From: Cydia pomonella
Taxonomy: Eukaryota; Arthropoda; Insecta; Lepidoptera; Tortricidae
Direction: 5' to 3'
DNA: 64,000 nucleotides
NCBI RefSeq assembly: GCF_033807575.1
Contig: NC_084714.1
Location: forward strand, 1,086,501-1,150,500
Under the pieces are notes generated by a model. It worked only from the letters and a program-made list of their open reading frames with translations. It was not told the DNA's origin and did not search any database. Below are positions 21,121 through 31,537 of this stretch, piece by piece. The first letter of the stretch is position 1; every line of letters starts with the position of its first letter. Made by a program: the position numbers and the translations under genes.

Positions 21121-23233
21121 AAACCCGATTTACGATCTTAGAAATTGTATTTTTTAAACATATTTTAAGATTTTTTACAATATTTAAAGAATACGAGTAT
21201 ACGTTTTATATTTCAAGATCGTAATTTCAACAGTTTCGGCTATAAATTGTATCTTTACAACGACTTGTTTTAAATAAGGTGTATTCAGGTTATTTCGTGC
21301 CGTGTCCGAATGTCGGATTATTCCTAAAACAATTATATATGCGTCACGAAGGTGAGGCTGCTAAAACGCTCGCAAAATGTCCCCTACGACTATATTTCGT
21401 CTATCACTTATCCCAAAGTGAAAGCCCAATGGTACCGCAGCTAATAGACTGCTATTTGGTGTCCACACCGCAACCGAGCACTCTGTCAAATGACTAATTA
21501 TTGAAGCCATTGAGAGTTTAGACAGGTGTCCGATCGGCGAGGAACACCGATAAGCGAATAGCGATTCGATTAGCGTGTTTCGCCCTCATGGGCGAATGTT
21601 TCTTAAAGAAAACTGGTTGCCAGCAGTGTCAACAGTTATGGTGCAATTACACTAGGTCGTTCTCTGCAAAAAAGCAATGCATCACCTGTTGGTTAACTAC
21701 CCAGTGTAACTGAATTCTTAGTTACGAACGGTTAATATAGATATCACATGAGATACTTAATAATATGTGTACCAGACTTGCCTACCATGCCAAGCATTGC
21801 CATTTACCAAGTAGGCATCTGCCTATATGTTTTTTCCTAATATTATGAAAAGGAAATCGTAGGTTAAGCAAGTTGAAAGTACATTTCGTCAGGTCACAAC
21901 CAAAAGTAACTAGGTAATTACAAAAAAAAATAAACAAAATCGATTTAAAAAAAAAAAAAAAAAGCATTTATTTCGGACAATATCCATAGGTAAAACAACA
22001 AACAATCAAAATATTTACATATAAATTACAAAAAATAAAATAAAAATATGAATTAAATTAAATTAAAAATACGGATAAATTAAATTAACATTATTCATTT
22101 CATTAAATCAAAATTATCAATTAAATTACATTAAAATTATTAAATAAATTAAATTAAATTAAAATTATCAATCACATTATATTAAACTAATTACTTGTCG
22201 TAGTTGGTATGTGTGTGTATGTGTGTAATTTTGTTTTGGTAATACTACGGTTGACTATGGCTTTGAACTTGTAGTAATTAGAGAGTTTTCGTTGTCACTT
22301 TACGATTTACATCCACGTTTCTTGCACAAAAAAATATTAATAGTAGATTTCACGCTCCCGGTCGAGCAACTTCATGTTTTGGTTATAAGTCTACTGATTA
22401 TTCAAATAAAATACCTTTTTTTAATACAAGTATGGTACAGCATAAATATACCAATACGCCGAAAAACTTAAAGAAACAGAAAATCACATTTCAAGTAAAA
22501 TATACAGAAAAGTACAAGATGCAAAATACATAAAATGGAAGTGACACATAACATATCACACACCGACTGTGGAATACCTATCATTCATCGTCTCACAATA
22601 TTTCAGACACTCACGGTGCACAGTTGTCCATCTTCAAGCAAACAAATCACAATCAGCTGTTGATGTCAGGAGCGCATTGTGTAGCGTTAATACTCGAGGG
22701 AGCGTTGAATTTCTGCGTGAAAGGGAGCGTGCGCGCCGCTGGCACCGCCAACAGTGGGCGCGTATCGGCCTCAGATTAACTCTGGGAATATGCGGAACGT
22801 GCAGTCTAAGCACGAGACTAACGAGATCTAGGCAGTCTGATTCTCCACGTAACATGTGACAAACCAAACGTTAACTAATAATAAAGCGCGTGCGTTTGCC
22901 GCATACCAATTTTAAATCAGATAATCAGCTAATGACCGTATATTGTTTTACCCGGCAAACGCGGTAAGCGGATTGACATTTTCCCTACATTCTGTGATCG
23001 CATGCGTTCAACGCTGCGTCTATATCTCATAAAACATATTATAGTTACAGACGTTTTGCAGTTACGCCTACGCCCTACTTCTACGAGTAGAGAGTTGTAA
23101 CCGAGTGCTCCGAGCAAAAACGACTCTAACAGATTAACCGCCATGTGCTTTGACCACACCGTCACCTGCACTCTGTGAATTTAGTGAACGCTCAAAGTTG
23201 GTCGCTACGGTTACAGCACTAGTGGCAATCAAC
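21121..23233. other. Non-coding stretch with weak open frames
   Basis: The + frame at 21279-21497 encodes LYMRHEGEAAKTLAKCPLRL, which looks less random than most but has no recognised motif or clear donor. At 21947-21963 there is a run of 17 A. At 21964-22180 there is an AATTA-rich low-complexity block. At 22569-22867 both strands stay open over a GC-richer patch with no motif; it might be a regulatory or 5' untranslated region. Confidence 0.3.
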
Positions 23234-23500
23234 TTTTTTTTTTTTAATAGTCTACATTGTGTCTCAATGCTGGGCAAAGGCCTCCCCTGTAAACCGCCAC
23301 TCGTTACGGCTTTGTGCCTGCTCCCGCCAGTCGCCACAAAATAAGTCCAGGTCGCCACGCCATCTCGTTTTTGGCCTGACTCTACCTCGGGTGATCTGTG
23401 GTGCTCATTCGGCCGCTATTCTGGCCCATCAGTCCGGGTGCATCCTACAGATGTGTCCCGCCCAATCCCACTTGAGCTTGGCGGCCTTCAAAACTGGTAT
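23234..23500 (-). pseudogene. LINE 3' coding fragment, reverse orientation
   Basis: This is recognised from memory as a common lepidopteran LINE block: TGTCTCAATGCTGGGCAAAG, GGCCTCCCCTGT, then CGCCAGTCGCCAC and ATCCCACTTGAGCTTGGCGG. Frames are broken and no catalytic motif is present. Confidence 0.5.
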
Positions 23501-23697
23501 CAACAAAATAGACATGTGAAAAGTACTAGCCGTTAGTTTATCATTATTACTCGACAAACGGAAAATAATAGCGTCAGAGAGTTTATCCCGAGTTATTTAT
23601 GCCATAATATAAATTTATTCATATAAAAATTTCACCACAACCGGAAACCAGAAAAGTTAAATTGCAAGTTACAATAATGTTTTATTAACAGGCCTCT

Positions 23698-23920
23698 ACT
23701 GCAATATTATGGTACCAACGAGCTGATTTGATGATGGAGACAGGAGGTGGCCATAGGAATAGGAAAACAACGCAACCTATTTTTGTGTTAGAATTATTTC
23801 GATGAGTTAAGCCCTCGTAAGCCGGAACGCAGATCCGGAAAATCCTATTAGGAAAAAATAATACCTTCACACGAGAGGTTAAGTCGCCTGTTGAAAGAAA
23901 AGTATAGCCAGCAATAAATA
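23698..23920 (+). repeat. Dispersed lepidopteran repeat, family G, copy 2
   Basis: Partner of 1295-1505. It begins TGCAATATTATGGTACCAAC and ends near GTTGAAAGAAAAGTA. This copy is longer internally, including a CGGAACGCAGATCCGG block; the related word CGAACGCAGATCCGGTAAAA also occurs near 50177. Confidence 0.65.
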
Positions 23921-23984
23921 AATGTTTAAAATATTAGGTATAGAGATAGGTAACGTATAAATTTAACTATTCTATAAACAATAC

Positions 23985-24070
23985 TGTTGTGGGTAGTTAT
24001 TATTTGTACATGGTACCCGCATTCATGGGAAATAAACAGTTGCTGTTTTACATTGACGTGTTTCATTACA
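23985..24070 (+). repeat. 5' LTR (86 bp)
   Basis: It starts TGTTGTGGGTAG and ends TTTCATTACA, identical at all 86 positions to 31400-31485. It contains an AATAAA polyadenylation signal at 24031-24036. No TATA box is evident, so transcription may rest on an initiator-type promoter. Confidence 0.95.
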
Positions 24071-24084
24071 TGGTGGCAGCGGTG
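24071..24084 (+). promoter_or_regulatory. Primer-binding site, tRNA-Leu type
   Basis: TGGTGGCAGCGGTG begins immediately after the LTR. It is complementary to the 3' end CACCGCTGCCACCA expected for a eukaryotic tRNA-Leu of the AAG type, as I remember that gene. First-strand synthesis would start here. Confidence 0.8.
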
Positions 24085-24210
24085 TTAGTTATTTTAAACG
24101 TTTTTGTGCTGCAACAGTTAAAAATAAGTGCAAGTGCAGTGCCCAAACACCGTACGACCTCAGATAACTTGTTGTTGTGTGTACGATAGTGCTATTAGTG
24201 TAGTTAAAAC

Positions 24211-27200
24211 ATGGAACACGCCAGACCACCGCCGGAGTTAAATATGGAGGGCGGTCCCGCTACACGGGCTGATGCGTGGAAAAGGTGGAAACAGCAATTC
24301 CTACTTTTTGTGAAGGCCTCCGGTGTGAGCAGCGAGTCCGCCGGAGTACAAGCCAGCCTGCTCGTTAATCTGATCGGCCCAGAGGGTTTCGATGTGTATC
24401 AAACATTTACATTTGACGCCGACTCGGATAAAGACGACGTGCAGGTCATTATTAAAAAGTTTGATGAGTATTTCGGGGCCAAAATAAACACAACGTTATT
24501 GAGGTACAAATTCTTTACACGTAACCAGGAAGAAGGCGAATCGATTCAGGCGTATGTAACAGCGCTGAGGCTGTTAAGTAAGAACTGCAATTTCGGCAAT
24601 CTGGGAGACGATTTGCTGAAGGATCGCATCGTGTGTGGCGTTCGGAATGTCACCGTACGAGACAGGCTTCTCCGCTGTGACGACTTGGATTTAGACAAAG
24701 CTATTCAGTTGTGTCAAGCCGAGGAAGCTTCCAAGGAAAGTGGTAAACAATTAAGTGTCCCGAGTGAGGGTCCCAGTGCACAGGTACATGTTGTGGAGCG
24801 ACGACGGGCGCGCGGCGGCGCTCGGGTTGCTCGGCGCGGCGGCGGCGGCGGCGCGGTCGGCGAGCGGCGCGCGCGCGGCGGCGGGCGCGCACTGCCCGGC
24901 CCGGCGGCGGCGCAGCGCCAGTGCGCCGGTTGCGGCGGGACGCGCTGCGCCAACCAAGAATGCCCGGCACAGTATGTAACATGTTTTTCTTGTGGTCACC
25001 GTGGACATTTTGCTCGTATGTGCAGATCTCGGTTCGTTAACGATGACAATGGGGTGAAACGAGTGTATGAAATACAAAAAAATGGTTCCGCGGCTAGCGA
25101 TTCCGATGAACTTGAACCGTTTTATATGGACATGGTTTCCAGTTCGAGTGGTAGAGGGCGCTGGACGGAGACGCTGTTTTGTGAACACGGGTCTGAAAAT
25201 TTTAAACTCGACTCGGGAGCAGACTGTAATGTTATGTCTTTTGATAGATTTATATCTCTAGGTTTCGACGTAAATATGTTGAAGACGCCGGAAGCATATT
25301 TTGAGTCGTACTCTAATCACGAAATTCCAATAAAAGGTATCTGTGACTTAGTATGGTGGTATAAGAATAAAAGTTATAACTTGCCATTTGCTATTGCTGA
25401 TATGAAAGTTAAAAGCGTGTTGGGACGAGACTCATGTGAAGATATGGGTTTAGTAAAAAGAGTTAATACCATACAACTTGATGATTATTCAGATCTATTC
25501 ACGGGTTTAGGGTGTCTGCCAGGTAAATACCATATTGTTGTAGATAAAACAGTGCCGCCGGTCATAAGCGCTACTAGAAAAATCCCATTAGGCCTGAGAG
25601 ATCGATTGTCTGATGAACTCAAAAACATGGAACGGATGGGGGTAATTAGGCGAGTAACGCATCCTACTCAATGGGTGCACCCCCTAGTTTTGGTCGCAAA
25701 AAAGAACGGCGGCATACGCATATGTCTTGATCCGCGCGAGCTAAACGTGGCGGTACGGCGCGCGCACTACCAGCTGCCCTCGCTCACCGAGCTGGCCACG
25801 CGCTTGCGCGGCGCCACCTACTTCTCGGTGCTGGATGCCAACTCGGGCTTCTGGGTCGTACAGCTGGACGACGAGAGCGCCGACCTATGTACGTTTGCCA
25901 CACCATTCGGTAGATGGCAGTTTTTACGTTTACCTTTTGGTATTAATTGTGCTAGTGAAGTGTTTCATGGTAAGATGCGGCAACTTTTGGAAGATTTAGA
26001 GGGAGTAGATAGCTTTATCGATGACATAATCGTATGGGGAAAAACTAGGCGCGAGCATGACGAGAGGCTAGGCGCGCTTTTGAATAGAGCTAGAGAGATT
26101 AATCTTAAATTTAATAAGCAGAAATGTAAAATAGGGGTACGGTCAGTAACGTATTTAGGGCATATTTTCGATGCAAACGGAATGCGGCCCGACGATAACA
26201 AGATTAGGGCAATAAAAGAGATGCCGACGCCACACGACAGGAAAAGTTTGGAAAGATTTTTGGGGGCAGTGAATTACCTATCTAAATTCATTCCAAACCA
26301 TTCACAACGTGCGGCACCGTTAACAAATTTGCTAAAAAAAGATAATGACTGGCGATGGGAGCAGAGCGAGCAAAAGGCATTCGAAGATTTAAAAGCAGTC
26401 GTGTGTGGGGCGGGGGTATTGGCTCTGTACGATGTGGAAGCGCCGGTGCTGCTGTCGGTAGACTCGTCGCGCGACGCCCTGGGCGCGGTGATCATGCAGG
26501 GCGGGCGGCCGGTGGAGTTCGCTTCGCGCACGCTCACCGACGCGCAGCGCCGTTACGCACAGGTGGAGAAAGAGCTTCTGGCGATAGTGTTTGCGTGCGA
26601 GCGCTTTCATCAGTACATTTTCGGTAAGGAAAAGGTAGTGGTAGAATCAGACCATAAACCCCTGGAGAGTATCTTTAAAAAGCCGTTAATGTCTGTCCCA
26701 GCACGCTTGCAGCGCATGTTACTGCGATTACAGCACTATGACTTACATGTCACGTATAAACCAGGAAAATACATGTATATTCCAGATACCTTGTCTCGTG
26801 CCTCGCTGCCGGATCTTTACAGTGACGATGTGCATAAAAACAATATATGTCAGGTAAAATTAATCGTGGATAGCTTACCAATGTCTAATAACAAACTTTC
26901 ACAAATTAAAAAAGAAACTAAACGTGACTCTGATTTTTTAAAATTGAGCGAATACATAAATAAAGGTTGGCCAGATCACAAATCTGAGGTTGTGAGTGAA
27001 TTAAAATTGTACTGGTCATTTAGAGAAGATCTATTTATAGTGGATGGAGTAATATTTAAAAGCAACTTAGTGTTAGTACCGCGAGTGCTAAGAGCGGAAA
27101 TGCTCGAAATTATCCACGAGGGTCACATGGGTATAGACCGGTGCAAGCGGCGCGCGAGGCAGGTCGTGTTCTGGCCCGGCATCACGCAGGATATCGAGGC

Positions 27201-28206
27201 GTTCGTGAAGCGCTGCCGCACCTGTCAGGAGAGTTTAAACGCTCCCGCGAGAGAGCCACTAATCCCAGTTGAGATTCCTGAGCTGCCATGGCAAAAAATC
27301 GGATCCGACATATTTGAGTTAAAAAAGAAATACTTTTTAATAATAGTAGACTACTACTCTAACTATATAGAAGTATGTAATTTGCCAAATATAACATCTA
27401 ACGTAGTAATACAAAGCATGAAAGAGGTTTTCTCGCGCCATGGTATCCCAGAAACCCTAATTAGTGACAACGGAACGCAATACAGCAGTCGGGAATTTAA
27501 AATGTTTGCTAGACAATGGGGGTTTAATCATGTCACGTCGTCACCAAACTATGCTCAGTCGAACGGTAAGAGCGAACGTGCAGTGCAGACAATAAAATCT
27601 CTTCTTAAGAAAGCGATTAATACAAACGGGGATTTTTATTTAGCCTTATTAAACTATCGTAATACTCCTAGGGATGGTTTAAGCTCTCCTGCACAGCTTC
27701 TGATGGGTCGTCAACTTAAATGTAAGCTCCCGGTGCACCCTAGGTGATTAACCCCGCGGCCAATTGACTCATCAGAACATTCGACAATGTTGCGTAATCA
27801 AATAAAAACAAAAGAATATTTCGATAAACACACAAGGGTACTTTCTTCGTTAAAGGCAGGCGATGAAGTTGTATGTATAGACGGAAAGGCGAGAACTCGA
27901 GCAACCGTTGTAGGTAACGCCGAAACGCCCCGATCATACATAATAGAAAATAAGTTAGGTGGTAGGTTTAGGCGCAATCGACACCATTTAATTAAGTGCG
28001 AAACTAGTACTAACGCACCGTCCTCGGATTCGATGCAGCCAGCGCCAGCTGATGCCGACGACGAGTTCAAGGACGCGTGCGAAGAAGTAGGTCAAACAAG
28101 AGAATGTAAAACTGAACCTAATGTCGTAAACAATAAGGTTGATAGCGGCAGTAGGCCTTCTGTTATAATGACTCGTAGTCGAGCCAAACTTATTAATCAA
28201 AAATAA
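24211..28206 (+). pseudogene. Fused Gag-Pol polyprotein with one in-frame stop
   Basis: The frame runs from ATG 24211 to a TGA at 27745-27747 (1178 codons) and continues in the same frame to a stop at 28204-28206. Order: Gag capsid-like region (about 1-190); Arg/Gly-rich basic stretch (about 195-235); two Cys knuckles, the second a canonical CCHC starting at C258; aspartic protease DSGA at 334-337; reverse transcriptase with LPFGIN and FIDD (D604-D605); RNase H with D751, VEKELLA and SDHKPLES; integrase with a zinc site (H969, H972, C1002, C1005) and a DD35E triad (D1033, D1086, E1122). Beyond the stop lie the C-terminal integrase region (GDEVVCIDG, RNRHHLIKC) and an acidic tail. Gag and Pol share one frame, with no frameshift between them. 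The single stop truncates the integrase C-terminus, so this copy is probably non-autonomous. Confidence 0.93.
27745..27747 (+). other. In-frame TGA interrupting Gag-Pol
   Basis: A TGA stop splits an otherwise continuous frame after the segment KLPVHPR. Integrase C-terminal sequence resumes in the same frame downstream, so this is a nonsense change and not a natural end. It is the only break seen in the coding region. Confidence 0.85.
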
Positions 28207-28350
28207 TTATAACTAGCTTAAATCTACATTTATATTATATTAGATATTTACAAATAAATAAATAAACAGTTCATTTTATTTTCTTTTGAATTATAATACA
28301 AGGGGTAACTGAGTCTTGTTAGTAAACATGTTTCGATCGCATGTTATATA
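28207..28350 (+). other. Retrotransposon 3' untranslated region, part 1
   Basis: AT-rich sequence between the Gag-Pol stop and the nested transposon. It continues at 30820-31391 on the other side, giving about 0.7 kb of untranslated 3' sequence with no env-like frame. The TA at 28349-28350 is the target dinucleotide duplicated at 30818-30819. Confidence 0.75.
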
Positions 28351-28869
28351 CAACGTGTCCCAAAACTCAACGATAAGCCGGCACCAGAGGATGGAGCTGC
28401 TTATGATTAGTCGAGAAAAAATAAGGAAAAAAATATATCTCAATTATTTTAGAAATTACAGAAAAAAAATGAAATTCATTGAAAATCGACATCCCTAATG
28501 GTATTTTTAACGACCATGTCTACAAATATTCAAATATTACTGTTTTTTATTTTGTTTTTGGAAACTTCAGTAGCCCTGCTATCTAACACAGTTCTTAAAA
28601 ATACCAAAATACATGTAGTTTTTACACAAAAAATAATCAAAATTCATTTTGTCCCTACAATTTTGAAAGATTGTTTCTTACAGTCCACTTTCAATCATCA
28701 TGGTGTAAAAAAATAGTATCGACACCACTATGGCAATTATTTTCAAAAGTTGACGCAACTAACCAAGATTCCAAAATGGTATAATACTTTGGGAAACCTA
28801 GTCACAACAAAAAACAACGAATTTTTAAACAAGAACCGACATTTTTAAATGTTGATATTAATCACTTTT
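28351..28869 (+). repeat. Left terminal inverted repeat (about 519 bp)
   Basis: Inverted match to 30301-30817 over almost its full length, with scattered substitutions and small indels, for example near 28636-28720 against 30465-30540 and at the inner edge around AATCACTTTT. The outer 80 bp look nearly identical between arms. Confidence 0.88.
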
Positions 28870-29128
28870 GAAAAGGGTTGTTGTTGCAAGTTTTAAAATT
28901 TCAATGGAAAATGTGGGTAGTTAATACAATTTTCAAGTCAGTACACTCTGATCCTTTGTTCGCTGTGCACCGTTCCGTATTAATTGATGTGGCTCTCATA
29001 CTAACAACTCTTGGCTTTGCTTTTTGGACTGGTGATCTGCAAACTGTACTGACCTGGCATTATTTTGGACTGTGATTGTGTTTTGTGTATTGGACTTTTT
29101 CCGTATTCTGGATTGTTCAGCGTTTATC

Positions 29129-30193
29129 ATGCCGCTACCGTACACACCGTTGGAATACGCTAATATGCATCTCATTTATGGAGAATGCCGATGCAATGCT
29201 AACGCTGCTAGCAGATTGTATCGAGAAAGGTACCCAAATGTTCAAAGACATCCGGATTATCGAGTGTTTATTAATGTACATCAAGCCTTTGCGGAAGGTC
29301 GTTTACCATTTGACAGGAGACACACTGGAAGACCTAGATTGGAACGCGATGAAGAAGTTCTCAATGAAATAGAAAACAATTCAACTACCTCGGTACGTGC
29401 CATAGAACTAGCTACGGGAATACCAAAAAGTTCTGCACATCGAATTCTAAAACGTCACAGACTTCACCCATATCACTACAGGCGTGTGCAGACGTTACTA
29501 CCGCGGGACTATCCACATCGGGTCGCATTTTGCCGTGCGATGCTGCAAAAGCACAGGGAAGATCCCCAATTCTTAGACAAAGTTCTATGGTCGGATCAAT
29601 CAACCTGCAAGAAAGATGGCTATTCAAATCTACACAACTTACATAGTTGGAGCAATGAAAATCCGCACTTGATGAGAGAAGACAAATCTCAGTATCAATT
29701 CAAGGTTAACTTATGGACGGGCATCTTAAATGGAAATGTAATTGGACCCTTTGAGTTACAAGGAAACCTTAATGGTGATGGCTATTTGACCTTTTTACAA
29801 AACGACTTGCCTGAATTATTAGAAGACGTGCCTTTACGTGATTTACAAAACATGTGGTTTCAAAATGATGGTTGCCCAGCTCACTATGCCCGTGCAGTGC
29901 GAGAATACTTAAACCAAGAGTATCCAGGGCGTTGGATCGGGCGACTTGGTCCTATCTTGTGGCCACCCCGTTCGCCCGACCTGAACCCCCTGGACTTCTT
30001 CTACTGGGGCTGTCTTAAAGACAAAATCTACTCAAAACCCATAGCAACATTGGACGAGCTTCGCCAAAAAATCACACAAGCTGCGGATCATATCAATGGT
30101 AGAAGATATGCACGACGGATAAAACGATCATTTCTAAGGCGATGTCATGTCTGTATTAATGCCGGTGGCAGGCAATTTGAACATTTACTGTAG
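29129..30193 (+). CDS. Mariner-superfamily transposase (D,D36,D)
   Basis: It cuts and reinserts the surrounding element at TA dinucleotides in the nucleus. I choose ATG 29129 (354 residues) because the helix-turn-helix region starts right after it with YTPLEYANMHLIYGECRC; upstream in-frame codons look non-coding. Residues about 5-110 form two HTH motifs typical of the DUF4817 type (GRPR linker, then TTSVRAIELATGIPKSSAHR). The catalytic domain has D156 (VLWSDQS), D247 (WFQNDGCPAHYA) and D284 (WPPRSPDLNPLDFFYWG), with 36 residues between the last two. The usual first motif reads TDE; here it is SDQ, but the aspartate is kept. There is no stop or frameshift, so it may be active. Confidence 0.9.
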   Translation: MPLPYTPLEYANMHLIYGECRCNANAASRLYRERYPNVQRHPDYRVFINVHQAFAEGRLPFDRRHTGRPRLERDEEVLNEIENNSTTSVRAIELATGIPKSSAHRILKRHRLHPYHYRRVQTLLPRDYPHRVAFCRAMLQKHREDPQFLDKVLWSDQSTCKKDGYSNLHNLHSWSNENPHLMREDKSQYQFKVNLWTGILNGNVIGPFELQGNLNGDGYLTFLQNDLPELLEDVPLRDLQNMWFQNDGCPAHYARAVREYLNQEYPGRWIGRLGPILWPPRSPDLNPLDFFYWGCLKDKIYSKPIATLDELRQKITQAADHINGRRYARRIKRSFLRRCHVCINAGGRQFEHLL

Positions 30194-30300
30194 TATTAAT
30201 AATGTAGTAAATGAATTTAAAAAAAAGGAAAAAAAATTGTACCATTTCTTTGCATTTATTCAACATTTTTCAACAACAAAAATCCTTTTTTGGGTACAGT

Positions 30301-30817
30301 AAAAGTGATTACCGCCAACATTAAATAATGACGATTCTTGTTTAAAAATTCGTCGTTTTTTTTTGGGACTAGGTTTCCTAAAGTATTATACCATTTTGGA
30401 ATCTTGGTTAGTTGCGTCAACTTTTGAAAATAATTGCCATAGTGGTGTCGATACTATTTTTTTACACCATGATGATTGAAAGTGGACTGTAAGAAAAAAT
30501 CTTTCAAAATTGTAGCGACAAAATGAATTTTGATTATTTTTTGTGTAAAAACTACATGTATTATGGTATTTTTAAGAACTGTGTTAGATAGCAGGGCTAC
30601 TTAAGTTTCCAAAAACAAAAAAAAAACAGTAATATTTGAATATTTGTGACATGGTCGTTAAAAATACCATTAGGGATGTCGATTTTCGATGAATTTCATT
30701 TTTTTTCTGTAATTTCTAAAATAATTGAGATATATTTTTTTCCTTATTTTTTCTCGACTAATCATAAGCAGCTCCATCCTCTGGTGCCGGCTTATCGTTG
30801 AGTTTTGGGACACGTTG
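30301..30817 (-). repeat. Right terminal inverted repeat (about 517 bp)
   Basis: Inverted partner of 28351-28869. It begins about 108 bp after the transposase stop. The outermost bases GGGACACGTTG abut the TA target dinucleotide. Confidence 0.88.
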
Positions 30818-30819
30818 TA

Positions 30820-31391
30820 TGTACTTACTTATTATTATTCTGAAAGTCAGTAATATCAGATGACATTTTTTTTGTGTGTGTAAAGTATTATAAGTATTGT
30901 ACCTATATCTACCTATATGGGGAAACCATGTCATGTTGCACATAATTATGTAAAGGAGTATTAGGTATTATGTATGTCATATCTTTGGGTATCAACAAAG
31001 ATCTAACATGCTGATAAAACAACAAAACAAGTGAATAGTTGCCTTCCTACGAATACCATTTAAGTATTTACCATCGAAGTCTCACTTACATGATGATCTG
31101 TAACCCTTATTACTATGAAATAAGGTCTTTTCATGATCGTTTAAGAGTGTTCTCGTATGTAAGTAGGAAACCTTGTAAACTAGACGGATAAGTATTGAAT
31201 ATAAATATTTTTATGTAACGATATTTTAAGGGGAAGGAGGTTGTTGTAGTCAAGTTTTAGAAATGTAATTTCGTATTTAGGTTTTATAAGACTACTCCTA
31301 TCTACTTGTGTTCATGCCTAGGTTTATGAAAATAATGTAAAGTTGGATACTTATACTGTATAACTTTTTGGTGTTGGGTTTTATTCCTTTT
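30820..31391 (+). other. Retrotransposon 3' untranslated region, part 2
   Basis: AT-rich continuation of the LTR element after the nested transposon. No open frame of note. Confidence 0.75.
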
Positions 31392-31399
31392 GGGGGAGA
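31392..31399 (+). promoter_or_regulatory. Polypurine tract
   Basis: GGGGGAGA lies directly upstream of the right LTR, where plus-strand DNA synthesis of an LTR element is primed. Confidence 0.85.
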
Positions 31400-31485
31400 T
31401 GTTGTGGGTAGTTATTATTTGTACATGGTACCCGCATTCATGGGAAATAAACAGTTGCTGTTTTACATTGACGTGTTTCATTACA
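31400..31485 (+). repeat. 3' LTR (86 bp)
   Basis: Identical to the 5' LTR and followed by the AATAC target duplication at 31486-31490. Confidence 0.95.
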
Positions 31486-31537
31486 AATACTAAAACGATC
31501 AACGTTCGTGACTGCGATTGCTACTTTATTCATTTGG

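Larger units (their letters stand above)
28351..30817 (+). mobile_element. IS630/Tc1/mariner-superfamily transposon with >500-bp inverted repeats
   Basis: A 2467-bp element flanked by TA on both sides (28349-28350 and 30818-30819). Its ends are long inverted repeats opening CAACGTGTCCCAAAACTCAA; the left arm runs to about 28869 and the right arm from about 30301. It carries one intact transposase gene. It sits in the 3' untranslated region of the LTR element, so it arrived later. TA duplication and a D,D,D catalytic layout place it in the IS630/Tc1/mariner superfamily. The arm length is far beyond the roughly 20-30 bp of classical mariner. Confidence 0.92.
23985..31485 (+). mobile_element. 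Ty3/gypsy (probably Mag-like) LTR retrotransposon carrying a nested DNA transposon
   Basis: A complete element in the structural sense. It has two identical 86-bp LTRs (TG...CA) and a 5-bp target duplication AATAC at 23980-23984 and 31486-31490. The primer-binding site lies directly after the left LTR and the polypurine tract directly before the right LTR. Between them is one fused Gag-Pol frame. There is no env-like frame. Without the 2.47-kb nested transposon it is about 5.0 kb. Very short LTRs are a known trait of the Mag lineage, first described in Bombyx, which is why I favour that clade; a phylogeny of the reverse transcriptase would decide. Identical LTRs mean insertion was recent, though 86 bp gives little resolution. 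Confidence 0.93.

Noticed and set aside
22569..22867. Open frames on both strands in a GC-richer patch
   Set aside because: Both strands being open suggests composition and not coding; no domain or splice site supports either.
24701..25188. Several - strand frames of 74-145 codons opposite Gag
   Set aside because: They arise from the GC-rich Arg/Gly codons of the + strand Gag frame and are Arg/Ala low-complexity shadows.
26274..26627. Alternative frames on both strands over RNase H
   Set aside because: Shadows of the Pol frame in a GC-rich island.
28207..31391. Possible env gene of the LTR element
   Set aside because: No frame with a signal peptide or membrane segment is present outside the nested transposase, so the element is a retrotransposon without env.
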